From NCBI GenBank assembly GCA_000149225.2, contig CM000692.1:682001-746000 (forward strand): DNA of 64,000 nt, written 5' to 3'. Of the stretch, positions 48,632 through 59,367 are shown piece after piece; position 1 is the first letter of the stretch, and every line of letters begins with the position of its first letter. Made by a program: the position numbers and the translations under genes. The notes below the pieces were generated by a model. The model saw only the letters and a list, made by a program, of their open reading frames with translations. It did not search any database and had not been told where the DNA came from. The DNA is from Lachancea kluyveri NRRL Y-12651. Taxonomy: Eukaryota; Ascomycota; Saccharomycetes; Saccharomycetales; Saccharomycetaceae.

Positions 48632-49107
48632 AAAAATTAGACCTCAGAAAACAAGAAGCAAAAAAAAAGAAACGGCGGTTCACGTGACTAGTATGAAAAT
48701 ATTGAAAGTAGTTGGATAAACCAATTAGAAAAGTTAATTTAAATATTATCAGTACTACGGTAACCGCTAGGACCTAGAAGATTTTATAGATACTCCATCA
48801 ATGCCTCTCTTTAATGAATAAGTAATATTTCCGAAATTGCCCTTGTAATGAGCAAGTGAAAAGAAACGAAGGACTAATCTTGAGATACTAAAACAACCAG
48901 ATCGAAGGGATGATTGGATTTTAAGCACCGCTCTTTTTATGAGTTGTTTCACTTTCTTGTGAGCTTCAAACAGCTGGTAAGCCAAATGTTCTGTAGCCAA
49001 GTTCTTGGAAGAAAACCCGATAAAAAAAAAACGCTCTTTGGATCCCGGTTTCCTCTCAGCACGAATCTACACTTAAGAAGAGTCTATAGAATTGGGCAAT
49101 TTTCATA
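48632..49107. other. Divergent UTP7-URA9 promoter region
   Basis: About 0.5 kb shared promoter. One CACGTG at 48681-48686 and an A-run near 49024-49031 were noted. No open frame here is supported. Confidence 0.55.
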
Positions 49108-50448
49108 ATGCATTCAAGACCTCTACCAACATTGGGCCGTCATGCTGCTAGATCTGTTTTGAATTCCCCGAATTTCTTCATTGGCAACAGAGCCTACCCG
49201 TTAAAGTCTAGTGTTGGTGCTAAAGCTATCCTGTACACAGCTGGTATACTTGGTGGTGCTTTCGCAGGCTACTACCTCTTTAACGCCAGATCTGCTATCC
49301 ACGAATACCTGCTATGTCCAATCCTTAGACTTGCTACTCCTGATGCCGAAAATGGTCACAGGGCTGGTATCTTCTGTCTCAAATGGGGATTAGCACCCAA
49401 GTTGTTGTTTGATGAAGATGACGAAGTACTACATGTTAATGTTTTTGGCACTAAGATGACTAATCCAATTGGATGTGCTGCTGGCCTTGACAAAGACGCC
49501 GAAGCCATTGACGGTATCATGCAAGGTGGTTTTGGATACATGGAAATTGGTTCTGTTACACCTTTGCCACAGCCAGGTAACCCAAAACCAAGGTTTTTTA
49601 GATTACCTCAGGATGATGCTGTGATTAATAGGTACGGTTTCAACTCATCTGGTCATGATGCTGTGTACTCAAACTTGTCTAAACGTGTCACTTCCTTTTT
49701 GAAGAGCTATTTTGCCAAGGATAATGAGATCGACAAATTGTCTCTTTACAAAAATAAACTACTGGCAATTAACCTGGGCAAAAACAAGACCGGTGACGAA
49801 GTTAAGGATTATTTAAAGGGTGTTGAAAAATTCCAGTCCCATGCTGATGTCTTGGTTATCAATGTTTCTTCTCCAAATACCCCAGGTTTAAGAGATTTGC
49901 AAAATGAGTCAAAATTGACGGATTTGCTGTCCCAAATCGTACAAAAGAGGAACTCGCTAATCCAAAACGGTAATGTTCTAGGTGCTAAGACTCATAAGCC
50001 ACCAGTTTTGGTCAAAATTGCACCCGATTTAACAGAACCTGAATTGGAATCTATCGCAGTCGCTGCTAAGAAGTCGAAGGTCGATGGTATTATTGTATCG
50101 AATACTACGATTCAAAGGCCAGACTCTCTAGTTACTAGAGATGAAGCTTTAAAAAGTCAAACTGGTGGATTGTCCGGAAAACCCTTAAAACCATTCGCTC
50201 TTAAAGCATTAAAAACCGTCTACAAATACACCAAGGATTCAGAGTTAGTTCTAGTTGGCTGTGGTGGCATTTCTTCCGGGCAAGATGCTATTGAGTTTGC
50301 TAAGGCAGGCGCTACTTTCGTTCAGTTGTATACCTCTTATGCCTATAAGGGACCTGGTTTAATCGCCCATATCAAAGATGAAGTTACAGAAGAACTGAAA
50401 AAGGAGGGGAAGACTTGGAATCAAATCATCGGAGAAGACAGTAAATAG
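49108..50448 (+). CDS. URA9: Mitochondrial class-2 dihydroorotate dehydrogenase
   Basis: A 446-residue FMN-dependent enzyme of the fourth step of pyrimidine synthesis, oxidising dihydroorotate to orotate and passing electrons to ubiquinone. An N-terminal basic presequence ([16 protein letters not shown]) and one membrane helix (about 37-54, [18 protein letters not shown]) anchor it in the inner membrane. The barrel has [20 protein letters not shown] and [12 protein letters not shown], in which the Ser aligned with the class-2 base is present (class 1 uses Cys). S. cerevisiae lacks this enzyme and instead has a cytosolic fumarate-linked class-1 enzyme, URA1, of bacterial origin. It sits between UTP7 and GET2, adjacent genes in S. 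cerevisiae. It implies oxygen-dependent pyrimidine synthesis unless URA1 also exists elsewhere. Confidence 0.95.
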   Translation: MHSRPLPTLGRHAARSVLNSPNFFIGNRAYPLKSSVGAKAILYTAGILGGAFAGYYLFNARSAIHEYLLCPILRLATPDAENGHRAGIFCLKWGLAPKLLFDEDDEVLHVNVFGTKMTNPIGCAAGLDKDAEAIDGIMQGGFGYMEIGSVTPLPQPGNPKPRFFRLPQDDAVINRYGFNSSGHDAVYSNLSKRVTSFLKSYFAKDNEIDKLSLYKNKLLAINLGKNKTGDEVKDYLKGVEKFQSHADVLVINVSSPNTPGLRDLQNESKLTDLLSQIVQKRNSLIQNGNVLGAKTHKPPVLVKIAPDLTEPELESIAVAAKKSKVDGIIVSNTTIQRPDSLVTRDEALKSQTGGLSGKPLKPFALKALKTVYKYTKDSELVLVGCGGISSGQDAIEFAKAGATFVQLYTSYAYKGPGLIAHIKDEVTEELKKEGKTWNQIIGEDSK

Positions 50449-50601
50449 CGATGGTCGTAGTTGTGATAGTACAAAATTTTTTCTACATCTTAAAAGCGCA
50501 ATCGGTACTTTAAGTAGCAAGCAAAAGAAGGAAAGATTGATTACTGTAGACTTATGTAATAAAATTCGATAAACAATTTGCTGAAAATAATTAACTCTTC
50601 A

Positions 50602-51519
50602 CTAAGAGTGATAATACTTCAAAATACCAATGAAAACCAATGCAAAGCATATGTCTGTCAAGTAGATAGAGAGGACATCCCAGTATTGCAACAGCAAAGT
50701 GACTTTGCCTCTTAGGTTAGAAATGGGCAAGATACCTTCAGGAACCATCGAAATCATACTCATAATCTTACCGCCACGCTGTAAAGTGGTGACATTATGC
50801 TGTTTTTCCATAGATAGTAGAAATTGGTAATAAATCGAGATGGCAATAATCTCAAAAGTGGTGAATACAGTGAAAAAGTTGGATCTATCCAAAAGATAGT
50901 TGAGCGTAGAATAGGACGTTGGCATCACAGTTGGCTGTGTAATGTGGAATAAGTATGGTAGTAAAAAAAAAACCCACTTGATCAAAATATTCCAAGCTTT
51001 CAATCTGTTGACTTTGTACTCGTGATAGCTGACCATTGTGTTATCTGGTGTCTTCTGTTGCTGGGGGGTAGAAGGCAGGTCTGTGTCAACACCGGGTTGG
51101 CGTTGAGCGGATTGTAAGAATGCAGATAGCAAATTGGCAGTACTGTCATTACTAACACCAGAATCCTGGTTTTTTTGTACTTTCATTAGTTGTTCGAATA
51201 GCGCCAACTGCGGGTTCTTTGGCGGGGTAGTATTGGCTGGAGAAGGAGTTGCTGTTTTTTTGGCAGAGGACGGAGCAGAGATGCTAGCCAACAGCTCATC
51301 CATTTGCTTGGTAGATTGTTCGTTATTACCAGGAGTGTTAGTCTCTGGGGTGGAGGGTGTACTCTGACCAGATTCTAATGGCGAATCCGTAGGCAGGAAG
51401 CTGTTATTAACCTGTCCTGTGATTCGGTTCAGCCTAGTGGAAGCACCACCATTGGCAAATTTCTTCTGCCTTCTTTCTCTCAACAGTTTACGCCTTTCAA
51501 CTTCAGTTAAGTCACTCAT
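50602..51519 (-). CDS. GET2: GET pathway receptor subunit Get2
   Basis: A 305-residue ER membrane protein (S. cerevisiae Get2, YER083C, 285). The cytosolic N-terminus begins MSDLTEVERRKLLRERRQKK, the Arg-rich helix that binds Get3, followed by FANGGASTRLNRITGQ and a long Thr/Pro/Gln-rich linker. Three C-terminal membrane segments are visible, beginning IKWVFFLLPYLFHI, FTTFEIIAISIYYQFL and VLSIYLTDICFALVFIGIL. With Get1 it inserts tail-anchored proteins delivered by Get3. The ATG at 51519 starts the family sequence; the frame is open 26 codons upstream to an unsupported start. It is convergent with URA9. Confidence 0.94.
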   Translation of the reverse strand: MSDLTEVERRKLLRERRQKKFANGGASTRLNRITGQVNNSFLPTDSPLESGQSTPSTPETNTPGNNEQSTKQMDELLASISAPSSAKKTATPSPANTTPPKNPQLALFEQLMKVQKNQDSGVSNDSTANLLSAFLQSAQRQPGVDTDLPSTPQQQKTPDNTMVSYHEYKVNRLKAWNILIKWVFFLLPYLFHITQPTVMPTSYSTLNYLLDRSNFFTVFTTFEIIAISIYYQFLLSMEKQHNVTTLQRGGKIMSMISMVPEGILPISNLRGKVTLLLQYWDVLSIYLTDICFALVFIGILKYYHS

Positions 51520-51681
51520 TGGATTAATGTGTGTGTGTTCTATGTGTTCTGCTGTTAGTGTGGTTCGAAGTTTTTTTTCCTTCCTTCTTTTAAACAACCG
51601 AAGTCGAGGGTGCTACATAAACAAATCTAAAAAAAAAAAGAGGACGCATAGGTGAAACTAACTATGTAGACAATGAGATTC

Positions 51682-52557
51682 TCAGGCCGAGTATTTGGCA
51701 ACAATTTCGTCGAATTTTGCATTGTTCTCCTTTTGAGCCTTGCATAGGGGATGATCTGGGGCCAGTTCAAACAATTGATCTCTAAGTTCGTCCGCTTTGC
51801 CACCATTCATAATAGTCAAGGTAATCTTAGCAGACAAAAAATCTTTAGCGTATAGCTGGGCAGACTCCTTCTGCTGTTGGTAGTATTCAGATTCCAATAG
51901 TTCGATGATAGATTGTGCTTCAGGGATATGGGACTGTTGCAAGTGTAGATTCAGCAAGCTTAGTTGAGTCTTCCAACTTGGGAAAGTTTGACACAATTCC
52001 TCGTAAAAATAAAAGTTGGATCTAGTAGTTTCCTTATTCGTTGCAAAATTGATATAGGATTCGGCTAGATTGATGATTATTTCATTGTCACTGGAGTAAC
52101 CTTCATTCGCACTGACGTAGTTCTGCAACATGGTCGTAGCAATTGAAGGCTGGCCATTCAATAATGCAACTTGGATGCATAACAGCAATAGTTCTGGGGT
52201 ACCCACTTCTTCGTCAGAGTCGATGCCCTGCACACAAGTGTTCAAACTTTCATCATATTGACCCAAGATACATTGGCCAGATGCCAACAAGTGCAAGGCA
52301 AAGGGAGATGGAGCTTCGCCGATAGAAGCCTCTAATTTTGACAGGTCTTTGGAAGACAAGAAGTCCACATAAGCATCAAAAATATCACCCAATCTAGTTT
52401 GACCGGATAGTTTCTCGTATTGGCCCAGTGCCAGACAGCATTTGGCTCTGTAGAAGAACAACGTATCATCCTGGATCTTGTTATGTTTTGCAATTTCCTG
52501 CAGCGACTGTTTGTAGTTGCCCGTATAATACTGTTGTTTGACGGTGAAATAGTCCAT
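51682..52557 (-). CDS. SEC28: Coatomer epsilon subunit Sec28
   Basis: A 291-residue TPR protein (S. cerevisiae Sec28, YIL076W, 296). Helical pairs run the length of the chain, for example MDYFTVKQQYYTGNYKQSLQ, LFFYRAKCCLALGQYEKL and the C-terminal FELAPDHPLCKAQKENNAKF. Epsilon-COP binds the alpha-COP C-terminus and stabilises the B-subcomplex of COPI, which carries cargo from Golgi back to ER. Full-length and intact. It is followed by GET2 in the same direction. Confidence 0.95.
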   Translation of the reverse strand: MDYFTVKQQYYTGNYKQSLQEIAKHNKIQDDTLFFYRAKCCLALGQYEKLSGQTRLGDIFDAYVDFLSSKDLSKLEASIGEAPSPFALHLLASGQCILGQYDESLNTCVQGIDSDEEVGTPELLLLCIQVALLNGQPSIATTMLQNYVSANEGYSSDNEIIINLAESYINFATNKETTRSNFYFYEELCQTFPSWKTQLSLLNLHLQQSHIPEAQSIIELLESEYYQQQKESAQLYAKDFLSAKITLTIMNGGKADELRDQLFELAPDHPLCKAQKENNAKFDEIVAKYSA

Positions 52558-54044
52558 TGTTATGCTGTGTTTCCGGTTAACTTCTGGTGTATTGCTTGAT
52601 TCACTAGAGACTACAGAAACGGTATTTGAACAAAAATGCCTTGGACGAGAAACTGATAAACACCATAAAAACGTATATAGTGAGGAACATCAGGAAGGAC
52701 CGAGCGCGGGTTTTCAGCGTACAAGGTGATTATCGATCACCAGTAATATAATAATAATGATATTAACTATCCACGAGCATTGGTTTTGACCAAATCCCAT
52801 AAATGTGATCCAACATATTGAACCGAAATGTGTAGCAGTATGGTCAAAATCTAGCTAAAAAGACATGTTCGGGTGCTCTGCTAATATCAGAGGTAGCTGG
52901 TAAAGGGCGTGTTCAACGATAGGTGGTTTGAGAAAAAGAAGCAAGAGGAACTGCAGGTAATTGAACAATGGCGTGGCATGAGAGTAGAGAATTGGTCGCC
53001 TCTTACTTGGTGGTATGGGTAACTTGGTTCCTGGCACCAACGCGGCTTACTCTGTAGACTCAAGACACTCTGTGAGCATATTATTTTTTTTTTTTTTTAT
53101 TCTAAAAGAGGTTGCCTTGTTGAATGGAGGGCAATATGGAACCGGTATCAACGTAAGCCTTGATCTGGTAGATACAGAGCAAGAGGTGTCCAATTTGCAT
53201 GCATAGAGTGAATGCTCTCGACAAGTCGAAGAAGATGGAGCGGATGGCAACATATCTAGTTGCTTGGATCGCACACCTGTCGAGCAGTACACTAGCCCGT
53301 CCCCGATTTGTAGGGTCAGAGGACACAGTTGTCTGTCGGAAGATGCCCGGCTATTCAATTCGGCAGGTACGTCCCGGATGGTATGTTAAGTTGTCTCTAG
53401 AGCAGGACGCCCTTCCCAAAAAGCGTCGAGTCGAGTGTTTGGAAGCACACTTCAAAAAGACATATGGGTAGATTTCTACCGGTTCACAATCGACTTATGT
53501 TTGAGGTGTCGTACGAATCCAAACGTAGCTGAGTCAAGATCTGGCAAGTGGCCCAAAGGTTTTCTGTACGGCATTTGGGTGACCAAGCATAGCGATGAGG
53601 AGCCATATGCACAACTGAATGCCTATACTGTCTGCACCGCTTTAGATACGAGCCTACGTTCGAGTATTCCAATATAACCAAGCACTTGCGAAGGAAATTA
53701 TGGACAGGGATTTACTCTGCTTGATAAATAGCTCAAAAAGATGCAAAAAAAAAAAAAGAGATATGCAACCGGCTACAAATTTCGAGAGGATCTTTGGTGC
53801 CAGGGCATCTTTGTATGTTTCGTGGATGTTACGAGTCTCCGGCCAATTGGTGCGTACATGATCGTTATATTTAAGTACCGCTATATATACTCATCCAGTA
53901 CAACAATTGTACGTTCATAATGATTTATGATTGCTGCCATGCAAGGATACCAAATAGAGTTTTGTCATTGATACGTAGTTTCCCACTACCCAACGAGCAC
54001 TGCAGATATCCATAAGTAGCATATTCCAAGTAGGTAGAAACAAA
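52558..54044. other. 1.5-kb SEC28-RCI37 intergenic region
   Basis: Two short overlapping open frames on the plus strand (53199-53471, ATG start, and 53435-53677, non-ATG) and several on the minus strand exist here, but none shows a known domain. A GTATGT is present at 53382 but no TACTAAC branchpoint follows, so I find no spliced gene. The 53200-53680 part is visibly less AT-rich than the flanks. A T-run lies at about 53081-53098 and an A-run at about 53742-53755. TATATATA lies near 53882. It may be a decayed gene; no proof. Confidence 0.5.
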
Positions 54045-55034
54045 ATGTCTAAGACAATTTCTGATGTTGGTGGCTCTGATTCGAACCAAGCACTGCTCAA
54101 TGCACCTTGGTTCCAAGAAGCATTCAAGGCAGCAGTGGAATTCTATGAAAAGGATAGAATCCTGGACTCAAAGGATCGCTTAGACTTATCAAAGGCATAC
54201 CTATCTATTTCAAGAGCACAGCTATTTGGGGGCTGGGCCGGATTTGCTGCTGTATTTGGTACACCATTTGTTTATCAATTCTATAAGACGAATGCCATAA
54301 GGGGTGTTAAAGTGCCACGCAACTTTGTTTTTGGTGTCGTAGGAATGTTTGTAACAACCCAGCTAGCTGGCGGCTACGTGTATCGTTCAAAGTTGCGTGC
54401 GTTGGATCCCAACAATTCTTTTGAAAGTGTGGGTAACTACGACGCTAATCAAGAGACAGCCAAAAAGACAGATGCTCAAAGACAATACGAGATGATGAAG
54501 CTGTTAAGGGATGGCCAGGCGACGAGATGGTCTAACTATTTCTACATGACATACACGAATCCGGAAAGGAGACTTCCGGATCCAAGAGTGAAACTGAATG
54601 AAATGAAGGAGGGCAGGGCCAACAAAGTATCGCCATTTTTGAATCAAAGGGATCCGATGGGCTTGTACTCCGGTCCAAAATTCGACAAGAAGGAGGGTGT
54701 ACCTCAGATTGGTAATCCTGGGATTGCCACCTCTGAGAAAACAAGGCACATACAAGATGATGATGACTTTTTCGAAGTTGCAGATGGTGGCCGCGATGGT
54801 CAGAACTCGAGTTTATCCTCTTGGGATAGAGTCCGCCAACAGAACGGTATCAATCCTGTGCAGTCACAGAATTCTTCTTGGAGCCAACTAAGACAACAAA
54901 AACAATCAGTATCTACGCCCATCCTCTCTGCTGCCCCTATAACAGATCTTGGCGACTCTCCAGAGCAAGCTTCTCAGAGTGAGTTCGATGCAATGCTAGA
55001 AAAGGAGAGGCACAGCAGTGAGGATAACATTTAA
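54045..55034 (+). CDS. RCI37: Mitochondrial respiratory-chain-associated protein Rci37 (YIL077C)
   Basis: A 329-residue protein matching S. cerevisiae YIL077C (320). Two membrane segments occur at about 66-87 (GGWAGFAAVFGTPFVYQFY) and 96-116 (FVFGVVGMFVTTQLAGGYVY). The C-terminal half is hydrophilic with GNYDANQETAKKTDAQRQYEM and a Ser/Gln-rich tail. In S. cerevisiae it is found in mitochondria and associates with respiratory complexes, hence the name. Conservation of the N-terminus (MSKTISDVGGSDSNQALLN) supports the ATG. It lies between SEC28 and THS1, as in S. cerevisiae. Mechanism is unknown. Confidence 0.88.
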   Translation: MSKTISDVGGSDSNQALLNAPWFQEAFKAAVEFYEKDRILDSKDRLDLSKAYLSISRAQLFGGWAGFAAVFGTPFVYQFYKTNAIRGVKVPRNFVFGVVGMFVTTQLAGGYVYRSKLRALDPNNSFESVGNYDANQETAKKTDAQRQYEMMKLLRDGQATRWSNYFYMTYTNPERRLPDPRVKLNEMKEGRANKVSPFLNQRDPMGLYSGPKFDKKEGVPQIGNPGIATSEKTRHIQDDDDFFEVADGGRDGQNSSLSSWDRVRQQNGINPVQSQNSSWSQLRQQKQSVSTPILSAAPITDLGDSPEQASQSEFDAMLEKERHSSEDNI

Positions 55035-55280
55035 ACAACTCGTACCCAAATTATTTATGACCTTTCGTGCCTGTAACGAACCAGGAAAGTAAAATAAACT
55101 AAAAAAAAAAAATACTGGCATATAAATATACAGACAAACAAATTCGCAGGTACGTATGCATATTCAAATCACAAATAGATTTATTACACAACGTTGAGAT
55201 ATCATAGATCAGCAAAACTAATTCTATCTTAAATATTTAGAAAAATAAGGAGACAAATAGAAAGGAGTCGTTACTCAATA

Positions 55281-57476
55281 CTAGTTCAAAGTGTTGTCCG
55301 CTCTCTTCTCCTCTTTCAGCTTCAACATCTGTTGCAAGACCTCATCGACATTAACTGTTTCGTTCTTACCTTGCATTTCCTTGACATCTCTGTTTCTGAT
55401 GTTGACAGACTTTTCGTTCATTTCTTGTTCACCGACGATGAAGATAAAGTTGTACTTTAACATTTGACCGTTTCTAACCTTCTTTTGCAAGGTGTTACCG
55501 GACAAGTCTACATCGGCATAAAAGTCAGCATCGGCAAACTTATCACGCACCTCTTGAGCATATTGCTGATACTTAACACCGACTGGAACAACAAGGACTT
55601 GACGTGGGGAAAGCCAGAATGGCCACTTACCAGCAAAATGTTCGGTCAAAATGGCTGCCATTCTTTCAACGGAACCCAAGATCGCACGATGAATCATGAC
55701 TGGTCTTTCATAGTTTTCGCTTTCGCTGGTATCTTTGGACTTAAATTCCAATTCAAATCTGTTTGGCAATTGGAAATCTAATTGGATAGTAGCACACTGG
55801 TGCCATCTTCTTAGAGCATCAGAAATCATGATATCGATCTTTGGACCGTAGAATGCACCATCACCTGGGTTTAATTCCCAGTTACCACCCCATTTCTTCA
55901 AAGCAGCTTCTAACTTGGCTTCTGCGTTGTTCCAGGTCTCCAATTCACCAACGTATTTCTCAGGCCTAGTAGACAATTCCATCTTGAACTCGAAACCGAA
56001 CACACCATAAACATATTTCAAAAAGTCAAAAATATTTTCGATTTCACCTTCAATTTGGTCTTGTGTGCAAAAAATGTGGGCATCGTCTTGTTGGAATCTT
56101 CTAACACGGGTCAAACCAGACAAAGCTCCGGAAAATTCGTTTCTATGGATGACACCAAAATCAGCAACCCTCCATGGCAATTCTCTGTAAGAACGTTCTC
56201 TAGATTTGAACATCAAACAATGGCCTGGACAGTTCATTGGTTTCAAACCAAAAGTTTCTTTTTCAACTTCAAAGGTAAACATATTTTCCTTATAGTTGGC
56301 CCAATGACCAGAAGTTTCCCACAACTTGGAGTTGTACATGTTTGGAGTGATAACTTCTTCGTAACCTCTTCTACGGTATTCGGATCTCAGCAAGTCGACC
56401 AAAGTGTTGTAAATTCTAGTACCGTGAGGTAGCCAGAAACAAGAACCTGGTGACATTTCGTTAAAGTAGAATAACTCTTGCTCTCTACCAATCTTTCTAT
56501 GGTCTCTCATCGAAGCTTCGGCTAAAAATTTCAAATGAGCATCCATTAGTTTTTTATCAGGGAAAGAGACACCGTAAACTCTTTGCAAAGAGTCGTTGGT
56601 GGCATCACCCAGGAAGTAACAGGATGAGTTTTTCAATAGTTTGAACGCTTTGATACGGCCAGTATGAGGAATGTGAGGACCCACACACAAGTCAATCAAC
56701 TTACCACAACGGTAAACGGTGGTAGAGCTACCTTCTGGAACTTTGGTTTGGATCAAATAGGTTTTATACTTGGAATAGTGGAACATCTTCAACAAATCTT
56801 CCTTAGACATAACCAGTCTTTCGAATTTTTGCTTTTCCTTAATAACGCTCTTGGCAACACCTTCCAAATTTGGGAAGTCGGCTTGAGAAATGGTTCTCTC
56901 TGGTGCATCTGCTGGTGCATCAGGGCCGTTTTTAACAGCAAACTCATAGAAAAAACCGTCATCGGTTGGAGGACCCAAGCAAATGTGAGCACCCAAGTTA
57001 CACTCACAGGCTTCACCCAAAACATGGGCGGAGGAGTGCCAGAAAACTTTCTTACCTTCGTCAGACTCAAAATCAAAGAACTCTAACTTGATAACATCGC
57101 CTTCGTTACCTTCCAATGGTCTGTCTAAGTCCCACAAATTACCGTTGACCTTAGAAATACACTGCTTTTCAAAAAAGGACTTGGCAATACCCTTGGCAAT
57201 GTCCATTGGTGTGGTTTCCCAGGCAGTAGCTTCCTTTTCGGCACCATCCTTCAAGACTACCTTCAATGGGACACGAGGCATGGAAGCAACTTTGTCGTTA
57301 TACTCCTTTTGTAATTTTTCGAATAGTTGAATTCTTTCATCGATAAATTCTGGCTCTGGGTCCAAGTACAAACTTGTCTTTTTGTTTTGTTTCTTGTCCT
57401 TTTTGTTCAAGGAAAGATCTTTGACCTTCTCTTGGATCTTTTCCTGGACCTTATTTACGGCTTCCTCAACGGACAT
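55281..57476 (-). CDS. THS1: Cytosolic threonyl-tRNA synthetase
   Basis: A 731-residue class II aminoacyl-tRNA synthetase (S. cerevisiae Ths1, YIL078W, 734). The N-terminal extension is Lys-rich. A TGS domain lies at about 65-130, the editing domain has the [10 protein letters not shown] motif, and the catalytic core has the class II motifs, with the zinc ligand Cys in [10 protein letters not shown]-type sequence ([14 protein letters not shown]) and [13 protein letters not shown]. The anticodon-binding domain is at the C-terminus ([19 protein letters not shown]). It charges tRNA-Thr and edits serine mischarging. Codon use is strongly biased. It is convergent with RCI37 and divergent from AIR1/2. 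Confidence 0.96.
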   Translation of the reverse strand: MSVEEAVNKVQEKIQEKVKDLSLNKKDKKQNKKTSLYLDPEPEFIDERIQLFEKLQKEYNDKVASMPRVPLKVVLKDGAEKEATAWETTPMDIAKGIAKSFFEKQCISKVNGNLWDLDRPLEGNEGDVIKLEFFDFESDEGKKVFWHSSAHVLGEACECNLGAHICLGPPTDDGFFYEFAVKNGPDAPADAPERTISQADFPNLEGVAKSVIKEKQKFERLVMSKEDLLKMFHYSKYKTYLIQTKVPEGSSTTVYRCGKLIDLCVGPHIPHTGRIKAFKLLKNSSCYFLGDATNDSLQRVYGVSFPDKKLMDAHLKFLAEASMRDHRKIGREQELFYFNEMSPGSCFWLPHGTRIYNTLVDLLRSEYRRRGYEEVITPNMYNSKLWETSGHWANYKENMFTFEVEKETFGLKPMNCPGHCLMFKSRERSYRELPWRVADFGVIHRNEFSGALSGLTRVRRFQQDDAHIFCTQDQIEGEIENIFDFLKYVYGVFGFEFKMELSTRPEKYVGELETWNNAEAKLEAALKKWGGNWELNPGDGAFYGPKIDIMISDALRRWHQCATIQLDFQLPNRFELEFKSKDTSESENYERPVMIHRAILGSVERMAAILTEHFAGKWPFWLSPRQVLVVPVGVKYQQYAQEVRDKFADADFYADVDLSGNTLQKKVRNGQMLKYNFIFIVGEQEMNEKSVNIRNRDVKEMQGKNETVNVDEVLQQMLKLKEEKRADNTLN

Positions 57477-58068
57477 TACTAATCAACGAGACTACTTTTT
57501 AATGAACTGATACTCGATATTAAGCTAATATGATACAATGTTTAAATATGACACATCAGAGGTGCTCGAAAATTTTCACCAGCTCTAAGCGTAAAGCTCA
57601 GCACGGGCGATGTGATGGTGTATTCACGCTTATAAACAAGCAGTTCTCTGAGAAGTACACAGGTGCAAGTATATAGGCAGAAAGGGGGCAAGTGATTGAG
57701 ACTAGTTTCACCAGTTACGTATTCACCTTTCTAGCTACCTAAAATGCCCGCGACCTAACTACAGGGTACAGTATCCTCGTAACATACGACACGAAATAGT
57801 TCCAACGTATGATATCAGCATTTTTCAAATATTATATGATGCGAGGGTCAGATATATCATAAACTCTCAATAGTGGTCTACATTGTGCCAGTTGGATTTT
57901 TTTTAATTATCTTAGATTTGCTTTTTTAATTTATGTGCACGGGCAAACTTATTCCCTTGTCAGTTTTACCGTCGCCCGTCATTATGAAAATTTTCAATTT
58001 TCCAACTAAGTCATCTCATCATTAGTATGCAGAATAAACAGCAATTATCAGAATAAAAGCCCAGACCA
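57477..58068. other. Divergent THS1-AIR promoter region
   Basis: A 0.6-kb shared promoter, AT-rich with a T-tract near 57898-57904. No specific factor site or open frame can be supported. Confidence 0.55.
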
Positions 58069-59166
58069 ATGTCCTCATTATTATCGGAAGTCGAGGCTAT
58101 GGATACTCTGCCCTTTGTAAAGGACACAACACCTTCTTTTGAAGCCGAAGACAAAATAATCGCACCATCTATCGATGAGGTCGATTCTAATCCCGAAGAG
58201 TTAAGGAACATCAGAGGCCAAGGCCGCTACTTCGGTGTCTCCGATCCATCTGAAGATATTACAGAAGCTGAGCCCAAATGTAACAATTGTTCTCAAAGAG
58301 GACACTTTAAAAGAGACTGTCCTCATGTTATCTGTTCATATTGTGGGTCGATGGACGACCATTACTCGCAGCACTGCCCTAAAGCGATTAAGTGTGCTAA
58401 CTGTAATGAAGGTGGTCACTACAGAAGCCAGTGTCCTCATAAGTGGAAACGGATTTATTGTACTTCTTGCAATAGCAAAAATCATTCTAGGGACCGATGT
58501 CCTGGTATTTGGAGGAGCTACTATCTTTTAGATAATAACAAGAAAAGAGTGCTCCCAACACACAGGGTTTTCTGTTATAATTGTGGTGGAAAGGGTCATT
58601 TTGGCGACGATTGTCCAGAAAGACGTTCCTCAAGAGTACCAAATGAGGATGGTAGTGCATTTGCTGGTGATAACTTACCAGGTAAACTGAAGCAAGAGTA
58701 TTTTGCCAGTTTGCGGAAATACAATCGTGAAAGAAGATGGCAGGATTACGGAAACGAAGATCAGACAGATGCTTCGCAGTTTGATTACAACGACTATGAG
58801 TTTGATGATGCATATTATGACGATAATATTCAGGGGAATAATAAGAGAAAGGATAGAAAAAGAAAAAGGAATAATGATACCAGTGATAACAAACCATCAA
58901 ATTTTCACTTACCACCATACAAGAAGTTTAAAAATGTACCCCAGCCTTCAGCTAGGGGCAAAGTTCTCCCTCCAAAGCAAACAAGACAGCATCCCTTGGA
59001 TTTTCCGCGTGGCGACAACTCGCAGTACTCATCGAAATCTTACAATGATATGAGCAACTCGCGTTATGGTGGGGCTTCTTCATACAATAATCGTTCTAAC
59101 AAAAATTACAAAAACTACAACTCTTACCAACCTTTTAGAAGTGGCACGTTAGGGAGGAGGAGATAA
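58069..59166 (+). CDS. AIR1: TRAMP complex zinc-knuckle protein Air1/Air2
   Basis: A 365-residue RNA-binding protein with five CCHC zinc knuckles between about residues 71 and 183: CNNCSQRGHFKRDC, CSYCGSMDDHYSQHC, CANCNEGGHYRSQC, CTSCNSKNHSRDRC and CYNCGGKGHFGDDC. All metal ligands are present. The C-terminal third is Arg/Asn/Gly-rich (SYNNRSNKNYKNYNS). Air proteins join the poly(A) polymerases Trf4/5 and helicase Mtr4 to mark nuclear RNAs for the exosome. S. cerevisiae has AIR1 (YIL079C) and AIR2 (YDL175C); this single gene has neighbours of both. It is convergent with GID12 with the tRNA and LTR between. Confidence 0.93.
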   Translation: MSSLLSEVEAMDTLPFVKDTTPSFEAEDKIIAPSIDEVDSNPEELRNIRGQGRYFGVSDPSEDITEAEPKCNNCSQRGHFKRDCPHVICSYCGSMDDHYSQHCPKAIKCANCNEGGHYRSQCPHKWKRIYCTSCNSKNHSRDRCPGIWRSYYLLDNNKKRVLPTHRVFCYNCGGKGHFGDDCPERRSSRVPNEDGSAFAGDNLPGKLKQEYFASLRKYNRERRWQDYGNEDQTDASQFDYNDYEFDDAYYDDNIQGNNKRKDRKRKRNNDTSDNKPSNFHLPPYKKFKNVPQPSARGKVLPPKQTRQHPLDFPRGDNSQYSSKSYNDMSNSRYGGASSYNNRSNKNYKNYNSYQPFRSGTLGRRR

Positions 59167-59252
59167 ACTGTGTATAAATAAAGAAAAATAAAGGTTTCAT
59201 TGAAGACAAAATTCAATCAAAGAAATAAAAAAAGTATCGCCAAAAGTAGGTT

Positions 59253-59278
59253 GCCACGGCAGCACAATCTTATTGTGC
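59253..59278. repeat. Short inverted repeat 3' of AIR1 and tRNA-Ile
   Basis: GCACAAT and ATTGTGC, separated by CTT, form a 7-bp perfect stem, with flanking bases CGGCA and CG partly pairing. It lies between the AIR1 stop and the tRNA terminator and may be a transcription terminator hairpin or chance. Confidence 0.5.
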
Positions 59279-59293
59279 CGGTGGGTGCAAAAA

Positions 59294-59367
59294 TGGTCTC
59301 TAGCGGGATCGAACCGCTGATCCCCGCGTTATTAGCACGGTGCCTTAACCAACTGGGCCAAGAGACC
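59294..59367 (-). tRNA. tRNA-Ile (anticodon AAT)
   Basis: A 74-nt cloverleaf without intron. The acceptor stem is GGTCTCT with AGAGACC, the D arm contains GGCCCAGTTGGTTAAGGC, the anticodon loop is CTAATAA with AAT, and box B is GGTTCGATCCC. The discriminator is A. A run of five T on the transcribed strand (A5 at 59289-59293) directly follows as Pol III terminator. Its upstream side faces the solo LTR. Confidence 0.97.
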
